A stretch of 64,000 nt of DNA from Serinus canaria (Eukaryota > Chordata > Aves > Passeriformes > Fringillidae): contig NC_066317.1 in the NCBI RefSeq assembly GCF_022539315.1, forward strand, positions 51,812,435 to 51,876,434, written 5' to 3'. Position numbers and translations under genes: made by a program. A model generated the notes under the pieces. The model was not told the origin of the DNA, did not search any database, and worked only from the letters and a program-made list of their open reading frames with translations. Of the stretch, positions 26,301-39,800 are shown piece by piece; within the stretch, counting starts at the first letter, position 1, and each line of letters starts with the position of its first letter.

Positions 26301-29300
26301 AACTGTCCAGACCCTCTGAAGTACTCAAATGCAATATATATAAAATCTAGATGCTAAAATGCAAGATTTCTCACTTGAGATGTAACCTCAGAAACAAGGA
26401 ATGTAGAAAGACAAAAAATCCTATCATGATAATATCAAATATACAAAAGTGTTTTGACGGAGAGAGGAATTGGGAACTTTTGACAATTCTGTCTTAATAC
26501 TACTCTGCTTTTATTTCTTCAACTGTAACTTTTATTAAAACAAGCAAACAGCATAGTGATTTGTGTTGGCTGCTGTGAATGGACACTTATTTTTACTAAA
26601 CTCTAAGCTGTCTTTAGCTCAGGATGACTTTGTAAATGCCAACAAGGTTTTCCTAACTAAAGACATTAAAAAATGCCCACAGTGAGAAATTGGATACATC
26701 AGCCAAAGACAGCTGTCAAAAGAGGGAATAAAGTGTTTCCCAGACAGAGACTGTCTGGACCAAGTGAAGAGCTGAAGTGACAAAAGTCAGAAAATTAAAA
26801 GCTCTGTTACAGTAATTAGAAGTGACCAGGATGAATTTCTGCATGCAACCAGAGAAACAGAAATGTACTTGAATTCAGAGGGTTGTCTGACATTCTTGCA
26901 AGACCTTGCTAATTTATTGTGTATCTTGTCTTTGGCAGTGGCTGTATTGCAGAACCATCCACAAAACTTTTCTAGAATGTGTGAGTTTATGTAGTATACA
27001 TCTGATCATGATGGATTGCACTACATATGTATCAACTTATGGCTTTGGTCTGTGTATTAGCTTATGGCTTCAGATAATTTTTTAAAACTAAGTGAAATAA
27101 ATCCAGCATGACTTATCAGCTTTTCAGAACTCCATAGTGGCAGTTTAAAAAATAATGTATCTTCTTTTGACGTGGTATACCATTTGTTAATCAGTACCTG
27201 TTCTACAAGTTATTTATGGTATAATTACTTGCAGTCAGTCTTGAATTATAGTTTTATTGTGTTTCTGTTCTGAAAATAGTGTGCCATAGCTGCTAGGAGT
27301 TTACTCATTTTAACCTATTAACTGTAAAATGTATACAATTATAAAACATTAATTAGAGAAGAAAAAAACTCTAGTTGTTAATATAAATGAGAGATGATTT
27401 ATGAGATAGTGCCAGCCCAGTCTCGTATACCTTGATCTAATTTAAATTATGGGAGAGAAGTTCAGGGTTGGTAATATAAAACTGTAAACTGAAAATCCTA
27501 AATCTTCCTTTTGGGCAATATTTTTTTTCTCTCCTTACTCTGATTATTCCCAGAAGAAAACCAAATAAACCCATGACATGGATTAAATACAGGATTATAT
27601 GGGAAAATTAATTAATTTTGGTATACATTTCAAAATTTTCCCATTTTTTTCAGCTGAATGCATTCTAGCAGCAAACATAAATAAAGGGATCATGCTGTTT
27701 ACCACCATTTGTACAAAGTTACACCTGGGCTGGTTTAAGTCAGTTTAATGGTCCATAATATCCATACATAATCCTAGGACTTGTGAGATCTAAAATGTAA
27801 GCAGGTTACACAAGAGAAAGGGAGGTGTCTACTTCTATCTCCATAAGGAATTAGTAATAAGACTATTTAGTAAGTCATTCATTAGTGTCTTCTTAGGACT
27901 CCAAGTCAGAAGAAGGAAAAAGAGGAAAATCACAGCTGATAGTGAAGTCTAAAGGTGTCCATTTTTGATGTGGAAGCAAGAAGTCTGCCAAGCTTTAGAG
28001 ATATCTTCTATGAAGTATTGTGAGCTAAATCAGTTCAATTTCATGGCACTGAAACCCCCATCCTAACTCCTTGAGTCTGGAGTTCTGGCCCTGCAGAAAT
28101 CTCATGTTATTAATATCCTTTAGAAGCAATTATTTACCGTTTCTAAGAAAAAGGAAAAAAAATTAAAACTACAATTTTAAATTGTATAACTAAAAAATTA
28201 CAACTCAAATTTTAAAAGAAAGAAACAAACATACAAAAAAACCACAGAAAATTCAAATCAAATCAGAATATTACCCTCCCCCCCAAAAAGTCCCAACAAA
28301 CAGACAAAAAACCCCCACAAAAATAAAATTAGGTGCAGTTGTTTAGGCCACAAAGTAGTAAGCTGATAAACATTCATGTTTAATCCCACTGACTTTAGCA
28401 ATATGAAGAATGTTGAGCTGGAATTTATTTTTGTTGCTGTCAGTAATTTAAAGAGTAGACATTTAGCTGGGGGTCTTCAAAGGAGCAGAGGTACATCTTG
28501 TTTGTAACAAAACTGTCTCTTTGAAGAGCTGCAATAGAAATGCACTGGGGAAGGCAACTTGCAATTGAATGGGAGAAGGATGAGGAAAAGTCTGGAGGTA
28601 AGGGGAGCAGGTATGAAAATTATATGGCACTTGCAGAAGGAGGTCAGAATTCTCTGCACATCAGAGTGTCACATAACCAAGTGAGATGTCAGTACAGATG
28701 TCACATGTCTCCTCTGTATTATCCTAAGGGTAAACCCTGTGGTCCACACAAACAATTGCTAGTGTACATCTCCATCACCATGTGTTGCTAAAGCAGAAAA
28801 CTCTACTCCCAGGTGATCTTCCCTGTCACACTTTGAATTCTAGGAAAATACTGCCAGCCTATCAAAGTGAAAAATTTTGTTCTTGCACATATTTAACAGC
28901 TTTTAAAATCTTTAAATTGGAGTGAAGGGGCTTGGGGCGTAGTAGCTAAGCTAATCTATGAATTTATACTCTTGTTCTGGGTTTCAAAGGTAATTGTAAT
29001 GAACTGCTTCAAGCAAACATTACAGGTTGTTTTTCTGCTGAGAGAAGTCAAATGAAATGACCTTTTTTTCATCTGCTATTCTTTTCAGCTTTTGAAGTTA
29101 CTTCTTTTTGAAGAGACGATCCATTTAACAGTCATATCTGTGAGAAAGTCATAAATTTATCTAATAAAATTCCAGCAATTTGCTTTGAGGTGTACTATGC
29201 AGACTGCAGTCACATTTTGTTGTTATTAAATAAATTAAGAAACACTTTAAAAAGTGAAAGGCTTGGAAAAGTTATTATAAGTATTAGTGACTCCCTATAG

Positions 29301-30060
29301 CCAAAAGCAGATGCTAAAAGAGGGCATATTTTAAAATACATCTTTTTTACCCAGCTTTGGTTATTGATCTTTGCTAGATTGACTCTAATTTATGCCAAGT
29401 GTTTGGGCATCAAAAGTTGGCAATAAAAATCATTAAACTGAATTACTAGGCCAGTAATTCAGAATGAGGAGACAAAAGTTGATGGCAACTGCTGAAGCAA
29501 GATTATTACCTAAAGGTTTCTCTAGCAATGGGAGCCATAGGGATGTGAGCGTGTGTAAGCATATCATATCAATACTGGAGCTGATAAAGTCCATCTATGT
29601 TTAAAGATATACATAATAAGAATTAATGCAGCCCACTATTATGAATTATATGCTCTTCTTCCTTCAGAAGAACTGTTGCTTAATATCTAATTCAAAATTA
29701 ATAATCCAGCAGGAATGGATTCATTATCTCTTGTGTCAAAAATCATTCATGACAAGTAAGATAAGGAGAGAGAAAAAGCATGAATAAAAAAGAAGAGTTT
29801 CAGTGACCAAATTACTCCTGCCCTCATCAATCTCAGAGAATAAAATTTTTATCCTCTCCAGTAACTGATTGGTAAGGTACCATAGGGAGAATATGTAGAA
29901 AAGTTCCTAAGTCTTCCTCATCAGTATATTCTTAAAGTAGATGAAGAGTGAAGGAAGAAACAATGTGTAAGATTAAATAAAGCAAATTCCAGTACCCTTT
30001 TTTTCCCATTGGCATTTGCAACATGTTAAAAAAAAAATTATTCTTCACTTACTGATATTA
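20366..30060. other. About 9.7 kb of AT-rich DNA without a supported gene
   Basis: No identified transposon lies here. A somewhat GC-richer patch at 20610-20760 carries a 71-codon plus-strand frame (20543-20758) with a hydrophobic run, unrecognised. A/C-rich tracts lie at 24291-24314, 25001-25033 and 28274-28326, and an A-rich run at 23520-23550. Segments near 20830-21000, 26040-26150 and 26580-26900 have mixed composition and no repeat signature. They may be unique conserved DNA, which needs an alignment to decide. Confidence 0.5.
28274..28326. repeat. A/C-rich low-complexity tract
   Basis: Runs of C (eight or nine in a row near 28277-28284) alternate with A runs and few other bases. The same style recurs at 5753-5819, 9132-9159, 12462-12498, 24291-24314 and 25001-25033. 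Confidence 0.7.
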
Positions 30061-30845
30061 TCATAGAATCATAGAATAATTTGGGTTGAAAGGGACAAGT
30101 TCACATGGTTGTGCCATGTCAACCCCCAAGTCCTTTTCCTCAGGGCTGATCTCAGTCTATTCTCTGGCCAGCTTGTTTATGTGCTTGGGGTTGCCCTGGC
30201 CCAGCTGCAGGACCTTGCACTTGGCCTTGTAGAACTTGATGAGGTTTGCACAGACCCACCTCCCAAGCCTGTCAAGGTCCCTTTGGATGTCCCCCTTTCC
30301 CTTCAGCATGTAGACTGCAGCCCACAGTTTGGTGCTGGCAGACTTTCTGAGGGTGCACTCAATCCCACAGTCCATGTTGCTGACAAAGGTGTTAAAGAGC
30401 ACTAATACCAACCCCCAAGGAATGCCACTCATCTACATTGACCACAACTCAACCATCCAGCCAATTCCTTATCTCCCAAATCATCCATTCATAAAATCTA
30501 TGTCACTCCAGTGTAAGGACAAGGATGTCATGCAGAATCGTGTCAAATGCTTTGCACAAGTCCAGGTGGGTAACATCAGTTGCTCTTCCTTTATCCACCA
30601 ATGGTGTTACTGCATTGCAGAAGGGCACAACGTGTGAGGCACAACTTGCTCTTCCTGAAGTTCTTTTGACTATCATAAATCATTTTCTCATTTTCCATGT
30701 CTCTTAGCACAGTTTCTAAAAGGATCTGCTCTGTAATCTTGGTGGCCACTGAGGTGACACTGACTGGCCTCCAGTTCTCCAAGTCATTCTTTTTTCCATT
30801 TTTAAATTCTGAATTAACTGTTCCTATTTGTATCCAGCCTGCCTT
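30061..30845 (-). mobile_element. CR1 LINE fragment, 5'-truncated and internally deleted
   Basis: The plus strand opens with ATCATAGAATCATAGAAT, the reverse of the CR1 3' tail repeat, so the element reads on the minus strand with its 3' end at about 30061. From 30845 to about 30120 the minus strand encodes pieces of CR1 reverse transcriptase in family order. The coding part stops at a block reading ISPEEKDLGV and then jumps directly to the last 50 or so bases of the 3' end. The several hundred bases that normally lie between (present in the copy at 50784-51217) are missing. The 5' end is cut near 30845, as usual for CR1 copies made by incomplete reverse transcription. The copy is dead: frames shift several times and the catalytic motif is lost. 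Confidence 0.92.
30157..30782 (-). pseudogene. CR1 reverse transcriptase remnant
   Basis: This is the decayed ORF2 of the CR1 above. Two open segments on the minus strand, 30782-30591 and 30432-30157, carry family blocks in order: NWRPVSVTSV, QILLETVLRDME, then GIPWGLVLVLFNTF, GIECTLRKS, DIQRDLDRLGRW and KFYKAKCKVLQLG. The segment between them (30590-30433) keeps the similarity at DNA level but is broken by frameshifts. Where CR1 enzymes have the catalytic FADD (with two metal-binding aspartates) followed by TKL, this copy reads SASTKL, so both aspartates are gone and one codon is lost. It would copy RNA into DNA at a nicked target in an intact element; here it is non-functional. Confidence 0.88.
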
Positions 30846-33800
30846 TTATTAAAAATAAAAAATACTCTGAAAGCAAAAAAAAATATATTTTACAATCGCT
30901 ATAACAAAAATTGATATCAGACTTTTGATCTAAAAAAAAAATTGTTAATAATTTGTAGGTGGCTGACATAAGCATCTCTTTGATTTTGAAATAATTTCTG
31001 AGTAGACTTTGATACTAGAAGTAAATAGAGATTTTTACATTTACAATGATTATTAAATTTGGAAATGTTTTAAAGGCAAGGAAGAATTACCCTGGTTCTG
31101 TGCATAAAAAGAATACAATTCATTGTTAGCATTATTGTACTTTATTTGTATTACAATAGAATTTGGAGATTTCATGCAATTATTTTGGCAGAATGTAGCA
31201 CTAAACCTGAATAAGATCAATTTTCCTGTTTGACAAATACCTGTAAATCAAAGTGGAAAAATCCTTACTGCCATCTCTACCAAGCTAAAACATTTCAAAA
31301 ATACTTCCAGTATTTTTAATAGAGCCATAGACACAGGAATGGTGAAACACTAGGAATCTCACTTGAGATGTTATAATTTAGTTTTGATTTCACAATCAGT
31401 CTTATTTAGGCCACTGTTATGATTTCAACATTCTGTGTCCTTCGCACAGATCTTAGCCCTGGCTCCACAAACTCCTGGGCTATGATCCTTTCTGATCTTT
31501 AACAAAAATTATGTCCCCATGGAACCAGTACCCTTTTTCTTCAGAACTGGTGGACTAATTAGTTTTAAACTGTGACATAAAGATAACAGAATGACCATGG
31601 AAATCAGCAGCACTATCAGGTATAGAAACCTTGCCTGTTGGTGCAATCTACTTCTGACTGCCTCTTGCCTCTTGGATGGCTGAGCTTATTGGGTCTTGCT
31701 TTGTTTGTTGTTTGATGAACAGATGTTTTCAGATTTTTGGCTAATAGTTCATTAATATGTGAGAATCCAGGTCTACCTAAGGAACATGGGTGCTATAAAA
31801 ACTGTAGCAAAGCATGAAATATAGATTGAAATGAATATTGTCTACACATATTTTTTAAATCTCTAAGTACTGGAGAGGTCAGGTACACCTAAAAATAATT
31901 GCTCAGAGAGCAATAAAACTTCAGTGCAGAACTGTGGGTTGGCATGACTGGTGTACATGTAAATAACAAGTATTATTTGTGACAAACTACACATAAGATG
32001 TCTAATAATATCTTTCTAAATGTTAGAAACTGAAGCAGTTTACTATCTTTGAAATGAAAAGGTGAAAAAAGAAAATTAGAAAAACCTGCAGCATGAAAAT
32101 CTGAAACAAGATCAGTCATTACTTTTGTCTCACTGTTTTGATGGTGAAATATACTGACCAAAGAACACTCAGGTTTTTTTGGCTGAGATGATCTGGACAA
32201 TCCAGGTCACAGGACATCTTTAGCTGCTTTATCTTTTCTTTTAGTGGTAGTAACTAGTTACCTTGCTTGCAATTATGACAGTTCTATCATGGATTTGTAA
32301 ACTTCACTGATGTCCAGCACCACTTCCAGGTCATCCTTTCTCATTGGAGACATAGATGACAGGATGGATTTGTGATTTATAACACTACAGGTCAGCATGT
32401 GTTAAAGTTTTTCAATGAGGTAGCAAAAGAAAACCAAGAACAGGTAAACTACAGCGCAAAGGAGAAATAAGTATTTTGATTATTTTAAAGTTCTATAGTA
32501 TTTTTTAATATCAGTAAAAAATAATACTAAACCTCACAAACGAATCATAAAAAACACTCTGGTCATACTATAAGCTTCTAGACAATGTTCTTGTGGATGC
32601 TGAAAACCAAAGCATAACTCAATGATGTAAAAAATGTGAAAAAATTATAGTTTTGTGTTATAATTTCACAGACACACATGCAACTAGAAAAAATATAATT
32701 CCTCTTGGTTACTCTTACTATGTCATTGGCTGAAAAAACACTTCTTATTCAAAACTCATGCTTTAAAAGCTGTAAAACTTTGAAAAAAAAAAAGTGTAGG
32801 TACAGGTAGTAAAATTCTACCCTGAAAGTTTTCTCTGCATATTGTCTTACCATCCTTTCTAGACCTTTCTTCTCATCTCCTGGTTTTTCTACTGCCGCAA
32901 AAGAATCGTAAGAAAAATGCATTGTTTGAATAAACTCCTAAAATAAGCTTTAATTATACATTTCTTAAAATAGTAGAAAATCAAACATTAGAAAACTTCT
33001 CTGTTTATATATCAGTGCTTAGATATCAATATATTAAAGGCATGTGATTATTTTTTACCTTATTGCATCTCATATGCAATAAAAAAGGCAATTTAAACAT
33101 TTCAGTTGTTTATGCCATTTAAACATTTGAATGTCCAATGGCACAAGTACACATAAATAGAATATTTCAAGCAGATATATATGTAAAATAATTGCACACC
33201 ACATTTTTTCCTGCACTTTTTTTTCACTGCTCTTAGCTATAGATCTGTGTGCTTTACAAGGAAGACAATGTTTTACCCAAGGGACTTTGGCATTTGCAAA
33301 TCAAACTTTGAAGTGCATGACTTCTAGGTACCTCACCTCTAGAGCAGACTGCAGAACCATTTGTGAGATATAGAAAATCCTAATATAAGCATACCCATGT
33401 TGATTGATACAGTATGCTGAGACAATATCCTCATTTTGAGATTTACATGCCTTTTGCCACGTAGGAACTGCACACAGTAAACTCCTCAAATAGAAATTAA
33501 CTAATTTTGCGTCATGGTGAATTAAAAAATCATAATATGAAGCACTGGACTCCAAATTATCTCACTGATTTCTGCTATGACATCTTTATCAAACACTACT
33601 TTGCCACAAGTAGGTTTATATAAAAATAGTTGGCTTCTCCAGACTCCCATGTTCAAGTCAGGGTTGAGAACTTTAATAAAAATAACATTTATAGGCAGAA
33701 CATGAGTTAGATTTCCACATCTAAAATCAGATTAAACATTTTTAGAGTTTAGAATCAGCTTGGAACTTTAATTAAAAGTATATATTCAAGACAGAAATTT

Positions 33801-36744
33801 AAGTAAAAATTATCCTTATGGTCTGGTTTCAAATCATTAAATTATAGAGTAGAGCAACATCCTTTCCATCACCACCCCACCACCCACTCCTGCTTTGAAT
33901 ACCTCATCAAGTTCAATGGATAATTCTCCTGTAAATAATTTCTTAGATTTCAGGCTCTTCTGACTACGAAAGTTCTTTGCCTGGATTGTTTCATAAAGAA
34001 GAAATGTAGTATTTCTGTAACTGACTAGCATCTTAAAACCAGAACACTTTGCTGAACAAAAGAGACCAACAGATGGAACACTATATTTAGAAGTTATTTT
34101 TCAGCCTTCAAAACTTTTATATGAGGCACTTGAAATTATTATTATTAAGGCATTGTGACTGTGAAAATTAAAACTTCTTATTATGAGATATCTTTTTAAA
34201 AACAATTGAAACAGCATGACAGTCTTGGTGATTTATGCCTAAGAAGTCAGTGATGGCCATGTTATATACAGTAAGTTAATACAAAATTGACTATAAAATC
34301 ATTCAGTGAGAGAAAATTTGGGTTTTATGTTGTATAAGAAATAAGCAAGAATAAAAATAAAGGTTAATGATGATTATCTGTGATGTCAGAAAGCTTTATC
34401 TATTTAATTGAAATCATATGTTTTTGCACTGCACAGATTGTTTTCGATGAGTGGCTGAAGTAGCCTGCTAGCATTTGCAATGCACTGCTTCCAATGTCAC
34501 AAATTCCCAGTCACCATCACTTCACCGCTTGTGTGATGTGGTAAACAATCTGAAAGATATTCTTAAATCTTTTTCTATCTTCCTTGATTTCAATAATTTT
34601 TTTGTTAACATCTGCAAAACGGATAAAAATATTTAGCATATTTGTTTGCAAATACCTTTTTTTAAAAAAATATCTGTAAACATACTTTTCCCAAATTATT
34701 GATCCAGTCAAAAGCTTCATTAAGGTAACACACAATTTGAGATAGAAGAATTGTGAACTTTTGTGAGAAGGTGCCTTCATCCAGTTATGCCATTCAACCA
34801 GAAGTGGCTGCTGTTCCTTATTTTAGTAGAAATTCATTTACTGGTACTTTTACTGACAGCACAAAACCAGAAATCCAAAAGATATTGTTTTGAGATTTCC
34901 CTTCATTTATCTACCCAAATAAAGGTCCTTTAGCTCCCTGAAGTAAAGATAACTGTTCCCACAAAGTTTTGAGAATATTTTTACTAAACATGACAGTATC
35001 TCATTGTACACAGGCAGGTTTTATATTCTGAGTTTTCAGCTTTAAAAAGAAATTGAAAAAAATAACTTTCAATGTGTTTGATTGATTTTTTCCTCAGCAT
35101 GAAAGTGTGTATTTAGGTAGATGCATATTGCTTCCTGCTGGGCTGTGGGACCTACCCTGGCTGCCAGCCTGGGGGAATCCCCGTGCTCAAAGCCCCACTG
35201 TCCCCAGGGAGACATCCTGTTGCACTGCAATTTAGATCTTGCTAAATTAACTCTCAGCAAAGCTTAGTTCTACTTTTTGGTTTTTTGAATTGGATAAGAG
35301 AAATTAAGTTTGTTTTTGCTGGGTTTTTTTTGGTTTTGTTTTTGTGGTTTTGTTTTGTTTTTTTTTTAGGTTTCACTCATCCAGAAGGATAAAATTTCAA
35401 ACTGAATTGGGAAATTCCAGGGGAAAATAGAACAGAAAATGCATTAACATATTGATGAGGAGAAACAGAAAGGAACCTGTGAGGTTAAAGACTCACTAGT
35501 CTTTTCCTTAAAAATATTGAATGTTTGGAGACAGGTAATACAGATGATGTATCAAATAAAACATAGTAAATTTTAATATGCCTCAGTGGTTCTTTTTTGA
35601 TCTGTCAGGATTTTTGGCAAATTCTTTTTATGTTTTGGGAAATATTTACTGTTTAAGCCTTTCTATTTTAGCTCTGTGATGGGTTTTGCCTTGGTCACAT
35701 GGTGGATAGATTTCATCCTGCTTTTCATCACATTCTTCCATCCCATTTAAGCAATCCTCACTTCACACTTCTATCAAGAGAGACAGAACTGGATGCACAT
35801 AAAAATGCTATTCTTCATTTCCATTTCCCTATTCCACATTTTTCAGTATGCTTAAAAGAGGATTAGTAAATCCCTGGCTACTTAGAATTTCTCAGATGTC
35901 ACTGTGGCTTATAGCATTTCTCCTCTGTACAACCATCTGACAAAGTGAAAACAGCACAAATTTTTCTGAAAAAATAATTTAGTTTTTCTGGTCACATCTA
36001 CGATGAGCCATATTTCCATGCTGTATTTTCAAAATCAGATCTTGAGGTAAGTAAATGGGAGTAAAGTGATTTACAGGAATTTAAGAGCTGACTCATGGAG
36101 TTACTTTTTCACATGCTCTATGAATCTATATTTAAATCTTGATTTCCAAAACCTAATAAGTAGTATATATTTAGTGGAGTTGATAGTTTTTAATAGAAAC
36201 CCTCACTGTAACAAAAAATACCCAACAAACAACACACTCTGACCCTAAACAGCAAATCTTCATATGGTTGTCTATTTTTTATCAAATTTACTTTAATTTA
36301 CCTTTAATTCACTGATAGAATATTTTCATTATTATTTGATTTCTCTTTCTTTTTAAGTATATGCTCTTAGAACAGAAAGTAGTCAGCCAAAAATTCCCCA
36401 AAACTGTGAAAATTTCATCTCAGCATCTACATCATTAATGCAGCAATAGTGATGATACATATGCAGTGGATTGGAGTAGGTTCTAAAATGAGTGTTCACA
36501 AAAGACTGCATCAATAAATAAAGGTACATGAAAGAGGAGTTTGACTGTGCATGTGTAATTTCTTGTGCTCCTGGATGCAGTAGTGTACTTTCTGTTGTTA
36601 TGAACCACCTTATGATAGCACTAATGACTATATAATTTAATTGGTTTCTGATATTGCTTATAGCTACATTTAAAGGCTCATTTTTAAGAGAACACTAATT
36701 TAATTTATTTAATAATGTATTGATCAGTACTATAATTATTTCAG
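30846..36744. other. AT-rich DNA without a supported gene
   Basis: I see no identified transposon. A G+C-richer patch at 35130-35230 within otherwise AT-rich sequence is unclassified. A long T/G tract lies at 35309-35370. Open frames such as 33301-33555 (-) and 34517-34780 (-) resemble nothing I know. Confidence 0.5.
35309..35370. repeat. T/G-only low-complexity tract
   Basis: About 60 bases of almost only T and G, with runs such as TTTTTGG and TTTTGTTTTG, ending at TTTAGG. It is the longest of several such tracts in the window and recalls the reverse strand of a decayed A-rich tail with C changes. Confidence 0.75.
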
Positions 36745-36885
36745 GACTTGAGATTAGCTCAGTTGATTGGACCATGGTGCTAAACCTCAGGTCACAGGTT
36801 CAATCCCTGTACAGGCCACTGACTTAAGAGTTGAAGTCAATGGTACCTGTGGGTCCCTTCCAGCTCAGAATACTCTGTGATTCTT
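36745..36885 (+). mobile_element. tRNA-derived SINE, TguSINE1-like
   Basis: The head resembles a tRNA, probably tRNA-Ile by its likeness to the known songbird SINE. It has an A box TAGCTCAGTTGA at 36755-36766 and a B box GGTTCAATCCC at 36797-36807, the internal RNA polymerase III promoter. The body continues ACTTAAGAGTTGAAG and ends TCTGTGATTCTT. The last 58 bases match the reverse strand of the CR1 end at 57803-57860, as expected for a SINE copied by CR1 machinery. Many CpG positions of the family now read TG or CA, so the copy is not young. It is not a working tRNA gene: the cloverleaf arms are not preserved and the sequence runs on well past the 3' end of a tRNA. I recall this family from zebra finch and other passerines, which points to a songbird. 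Confidence 0.88.
36755..36807 (+). promoter_or_regulatory. Internal pol III promoter (A and B boxes) of the SINE
   Basis: A box at 36755-36766 and B box GGTTCAATCCC at 36797-36807, about 30 bases apart as in tRNA genes. The usual B box reads GGTTCGANTCC, so the CG has decayed to CA and promoter strength is probably reduced. Confidence 0.75.
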
Positions 36886-39800
36886 TGACTCAGTCATTTG
36901 AATTATGTGTTTACTGGTATGACTCCATTGATTTAAAATACTTTAGGAATGAATCTGACCTGTGGACAGATCAGCTAAAGATTATGTCATGTAAAAGTGC
37001 TTTAGCTTGCTTGAGAGCTATAGGTCTTCTCTTGAAACAGTATGTATAATTGGACAAGAGATATTCTTACTAAAGATATTACCAGTACTTGGGCTTTGCC
37101 TAGTGTGTCTCTTTCTTAAAATTAGGGCCAATAATGAGAATGATTTTATTTCTTCCTACTTACAGAATGTACCTTAGCAACTGGGTCATGTTTTTAAAGT
37201 ATTTCAACAATAATACCTATCTGAAAGCTCAAGTACAATTAAATGGAAAGATTTAAATTCCAGTGTGTAAGTAAGAAAGAGTAACTTTTCATAGAGATTA
37301 TACAGCTAATTCCTTATAAAGTCACTTTAATTCAGCTCAGTCAACTGATACATGTGAATGAAAGCAACTTGAAACAAATCTTAAAGCAAACCAGATGCCA
37401 AGCATATCAAAATTTGATACTTTTTTTCCCCTTTTTGTCCTAGAAAGGACCAATCTAAGAATGAGAAAATTTTGTAGCAATATAGAATACAAACTATTCA
37501 ATTAATTAAAACTGAAGATGTATTGAGAAGAAGCCTCAATTAAAATTTACTTCTAACCTTAGTAGTATAGCTGTTCATATTTTATCTTCCTTAATTTTAA
37601 ATTTTTAAAAAATGAGGCATTTCAAAATATTTCTGTTCTGGTTCTCAGACAAGAATTTCTCATCTTCTCAAGAATAGATACAACAGGAAAGTTTAAAGAC
37701 TCAAAAAATATATTAAATATCTCTATTTAATGCTTTTAATGTTCTTGATAAGCTGATTGATAGTTCAGAGCACAGACTATAATCATAACATTGTACGGTA
37801 GTCAGGATTATTCTCACAGGTGGAGTAACAATGCTGATTTGTGCAGAGTAGGAAAAAAGAAAAGGAAGAGATTAAAAAGTAAGACAAAATAACAAAACCA
37901 ACTAAATATCATTTAATCCTCTAATCTTGATGGAGGGCAGTAAGTGATGCAGTGGACAGATGCTGCACTTTGGTCGGATATACTTGTGGTTACTCCAAGA
38001 TGCACTAAATCAGCTAATTCAGATTCTCCACTGTCACATTACCAAGATGTGAGCACAAAAAGGACATGGTTTGATGGTGTCTTTAGGCTGGATTTATCCT
38101 GCTTAACTCTCCTTTATTTACAGTGTTCTGATGAGGTATGTTACCATAGCAATTCAGTAATTCTTAGTAATATTGACTTACATCTTCATCTACTTATGAA
38201 GTGTGCAGCCAATACTAAATCTATTTCCCTGAACCAGGAAAAAAGTATAAAAATGTTCAAGGGCCCATGTGTGATCTGCCACTCTTAAATTTTTAAATAA
38301 GAAAGAAAAATTGAAAGTGAAAAAAAATTATATAAACTGCAGTACACCAAAACCAGAGGGTCAATATAGAATCAGCAGTTTATTACCTTTTCACAGGAAT
38401 TGGGAGAAATACTCATGTCATGACGTAGATGGCTAAACACAGTGAACCTAGGCTGAAAACAGGGGACTTAGTAGCCCATTTGTTGCATTGTGTAAAAGCA
38501 GCTATACTTTCTCTGCAATCACCTGAAGTCCAGAAATGGTTTGTGCAAAATCCTACAGGTCCCAGGCTCACAAAGTCTACCATGTCAAATTGGCTTTGCA
38601 CAGCGTTAGCCTGGATACTTCTGAGCTCTGCTTCCTGGTGGGTAGACTACGTGTTTGTATTTACATAGACTGTATCTTTCCACTACACATAGCATTCTAA
38701 TAACTCTGAAAATGATTGGTTAGGTAAACAAAACATTTTTATATCTTACGACAAACAATTCCCCCTAATTCCATGGATTGTAGTAAAACCTCCGGTGCAC
38801 TGATGGTGGCTTATTGCACATAACTTTTTTAATATCTCTCACAACAAGTGAAAGGACATAAATAATGTTAGTACTTTTATTAATTTTCACTTGTGCTATT
38901 TTTATTCACAATCTATCAGTTTACCATTGCCATGTGTGAGGCACAGCATGAAGATACTTGACAGAAAATTCAGCCTCTGCAGTAGGGCCTATTGAAAGTA
39001 GCACTGATGAGTCAGTGCTAGGCATAATAGGATAAGTCATTAAGCTGGGTAATACAAGGTAATCAGGTGGTGTTTGGTCTAACAGAACAAAAAACATGGG
39101 AAGAGAGGACATGGTGAATGCAGAGACCAAGAAAAAGGATTTTTTACATGAAAATATCCCAGGAGTTTACAATTACCAAATCAAAAGTACAGTGTGACGT
39201 GCTGAGGTGTGAGACAGTGGGAATTTGAACAAGAGCTGATTTGTAGACACAAACATTATCAAGGAGATGAGATATGGATCGTTTTTCTCTGAAGCTATCC
39301 TTGCATGTCTGTAGAAGTATAAAATGAAAATGCAAACCTTTACCACATGGAACATAATTATATACCTGTTGTGTGATGTTTAACATAAACCTAGTCCTTA
39401 GCTTGTAAATAGTAATTTTCATCTCAATGTAAGGTTTCTAAATATGCTTTGTAATGTTTTATTATGCAGGCTAAATTTGTGTTCCAGTTATGTCTAAATG
39501 CTAACATTATCCAAGTGACATACAAAATAGCCAAAGGACACACTTTGTTAAGATAAGGGAGAAAGTTAATTTTGATTGCAAATGGTGGACTCACAGATAT
39601 CTAGAATTTTGTGGCATTTATCTAATTCAGGATAAGAAGGCTGGAGAGTTACCGAATATCATTATCTTAAAAAAGAACCTGCTCAGGGAAAAAATGTCAT
39701 GGATCCTGTACAGGTTAAGAGGTAAAATAATTAGTGTAGGAGGAAATCTGTTGCCATCAGAAACTGGAAAATTATGCCTTTTACAGGAAGAATTTTGTTT

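Noticed and set aside
30109..30707. Plus-strand frames of 60-102 codons
   Set aside because: They are antisense to the CR1 reverse transcriptase remnant on the minus strand.
36745..36820. A tRNA gene
   Set aside because: The tRNA-like head is the front of a SINE: it continues into a CR1-like tail, the arms do not pair properly and CpG sites have decayed.
37944..38288. 114-codon plus-strand frame as a gene
   Set aside because: No family likeness, no splice or retrocopy context; taken as chance.
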